Shown here one piece after another: positions 23,270 through 23,338 of a DNA stretch of 23,338 nucleotides (the stretch's first letter is position 1; each line of letters opens with the position of its first letter). The position numbers and the translations under genes are program-made. This stretch comes from Immundisolibacter sp. (lineage in GTDB: Bacteria > Pseudomonadota > Gammaproteobacteria > Immundisolibacterales > Immundisolibacteraceae), in contig NZ_JBFIII010000045.1 in the NCBI RefSeq assembly GCF_041601295.1, forward strand, positions 1 through 23,338, read 5' to 3'. The notes beneath the pieces are model-generated. The model was not told where the DNA came from. It made no database searches and saw only the letters and a program-made list of their open reading frames with translations.

Positions 23270-23338
23270 ATGGAATACCAACACAACGTGGTCGGGGAGT
23301 TCCTGGATATCGGCGATGGACTCGACGTGCATTTTCAC
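23270..23338 (+). CDS. N-terminal fragment of a gene cut by the window edge, possibly an alpha/beta hydrolase
   Basis: ATG 23270 follows a strong AGGAGGAG ribosome site 7 bases upstream. The 23 visible codons read MEYQHNVVGEF then LDIGDGLDVHFH, and continue past the window. A DxGDGxxxHFH opening resembles the first strands of alpha/beta hydrolases, where the chain then reaches the HG oxyanion turn. This is a weak inference. The gene has its own ribosome site and a gap from the previous hydrolase, so it may be separately transcribed. Confidence 0.6.
   Translation, partial: MEYQHNVVGEFLDIGDGLDVHFH

Overview
The window is gap-poor, GC-rich bacterial chromosome with many GTG starts and short spacers or start/stop overlaps between genes. 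The gene content suggests a gammaproteobacterium. Supporting genes are ZapE behind succinate dehydrogenase, RsmJ, GluQ, a GlnK-AmtB pair, an OprI/Lpp-type alanine-zipper lipoprotein, an alaC-hom-thrC block and an Mth938/Xcc1710-like gene divergent from alaC. An AlkB-type monooxygenase, a glutathione transferase and two alpha/beta hydrolases hint at an environmental strain able to use hydrophobic or xenobiotic carbon. The species cannot be fixed from the sequence alone.

Layout. (1) 1-3484, plus strand: end of sdhA, sdhB, zapE and rsmJ, tightly packed. (2) 3495-4388, minus: gluQ, convergent with rsmJ. (3) 4485-6144, plus: glnK-amtB, ammonium sensing and uptake. (4) 6220-9441, plus: a ketopantoate-reductase-like protein, a SerA-like 2-hydroxyacid dehydrogenase and serS. 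(5) 9551-10563, plus: a YciI-like protein and a glutathione transferase. The transferase stop codon lies in the end of a 160-bp MITE-like element (10560-10719). (6) 10844-12222: a secreted L,D-transpeptidase and a convergent lipoprotein with a C-terminal lysine, separated by a bidirectional terminator; together they look like a module for tethering the outer membrane to peptidoglycan. (7) 12578-14950, plus: ppsA with a long leader. (8) 15048-19892, minus: alkB with a palindrome just upstream, then the amino-acid block alaC-hom-thrC. (9) 20010-23338, plus: an Mth938-like gene, a SulP transporter overlapping an alpha/beta hydrolase, and the first codons of another gene.

Most of the window is core metabolism. 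I see no CRISPR array, rRNA, tRNA, prophage or defence island, and no clear undescribed multi-gene system. The points most worth a second look are the MITE-like element fused to a gene end, the L,D-transpeptidase/lipoprotein pair (with an odd Cys-Cys in the lipoprotein), the variant AlkB with its candidate operator, and the pair of dehydrogenases with unassigned substrates.
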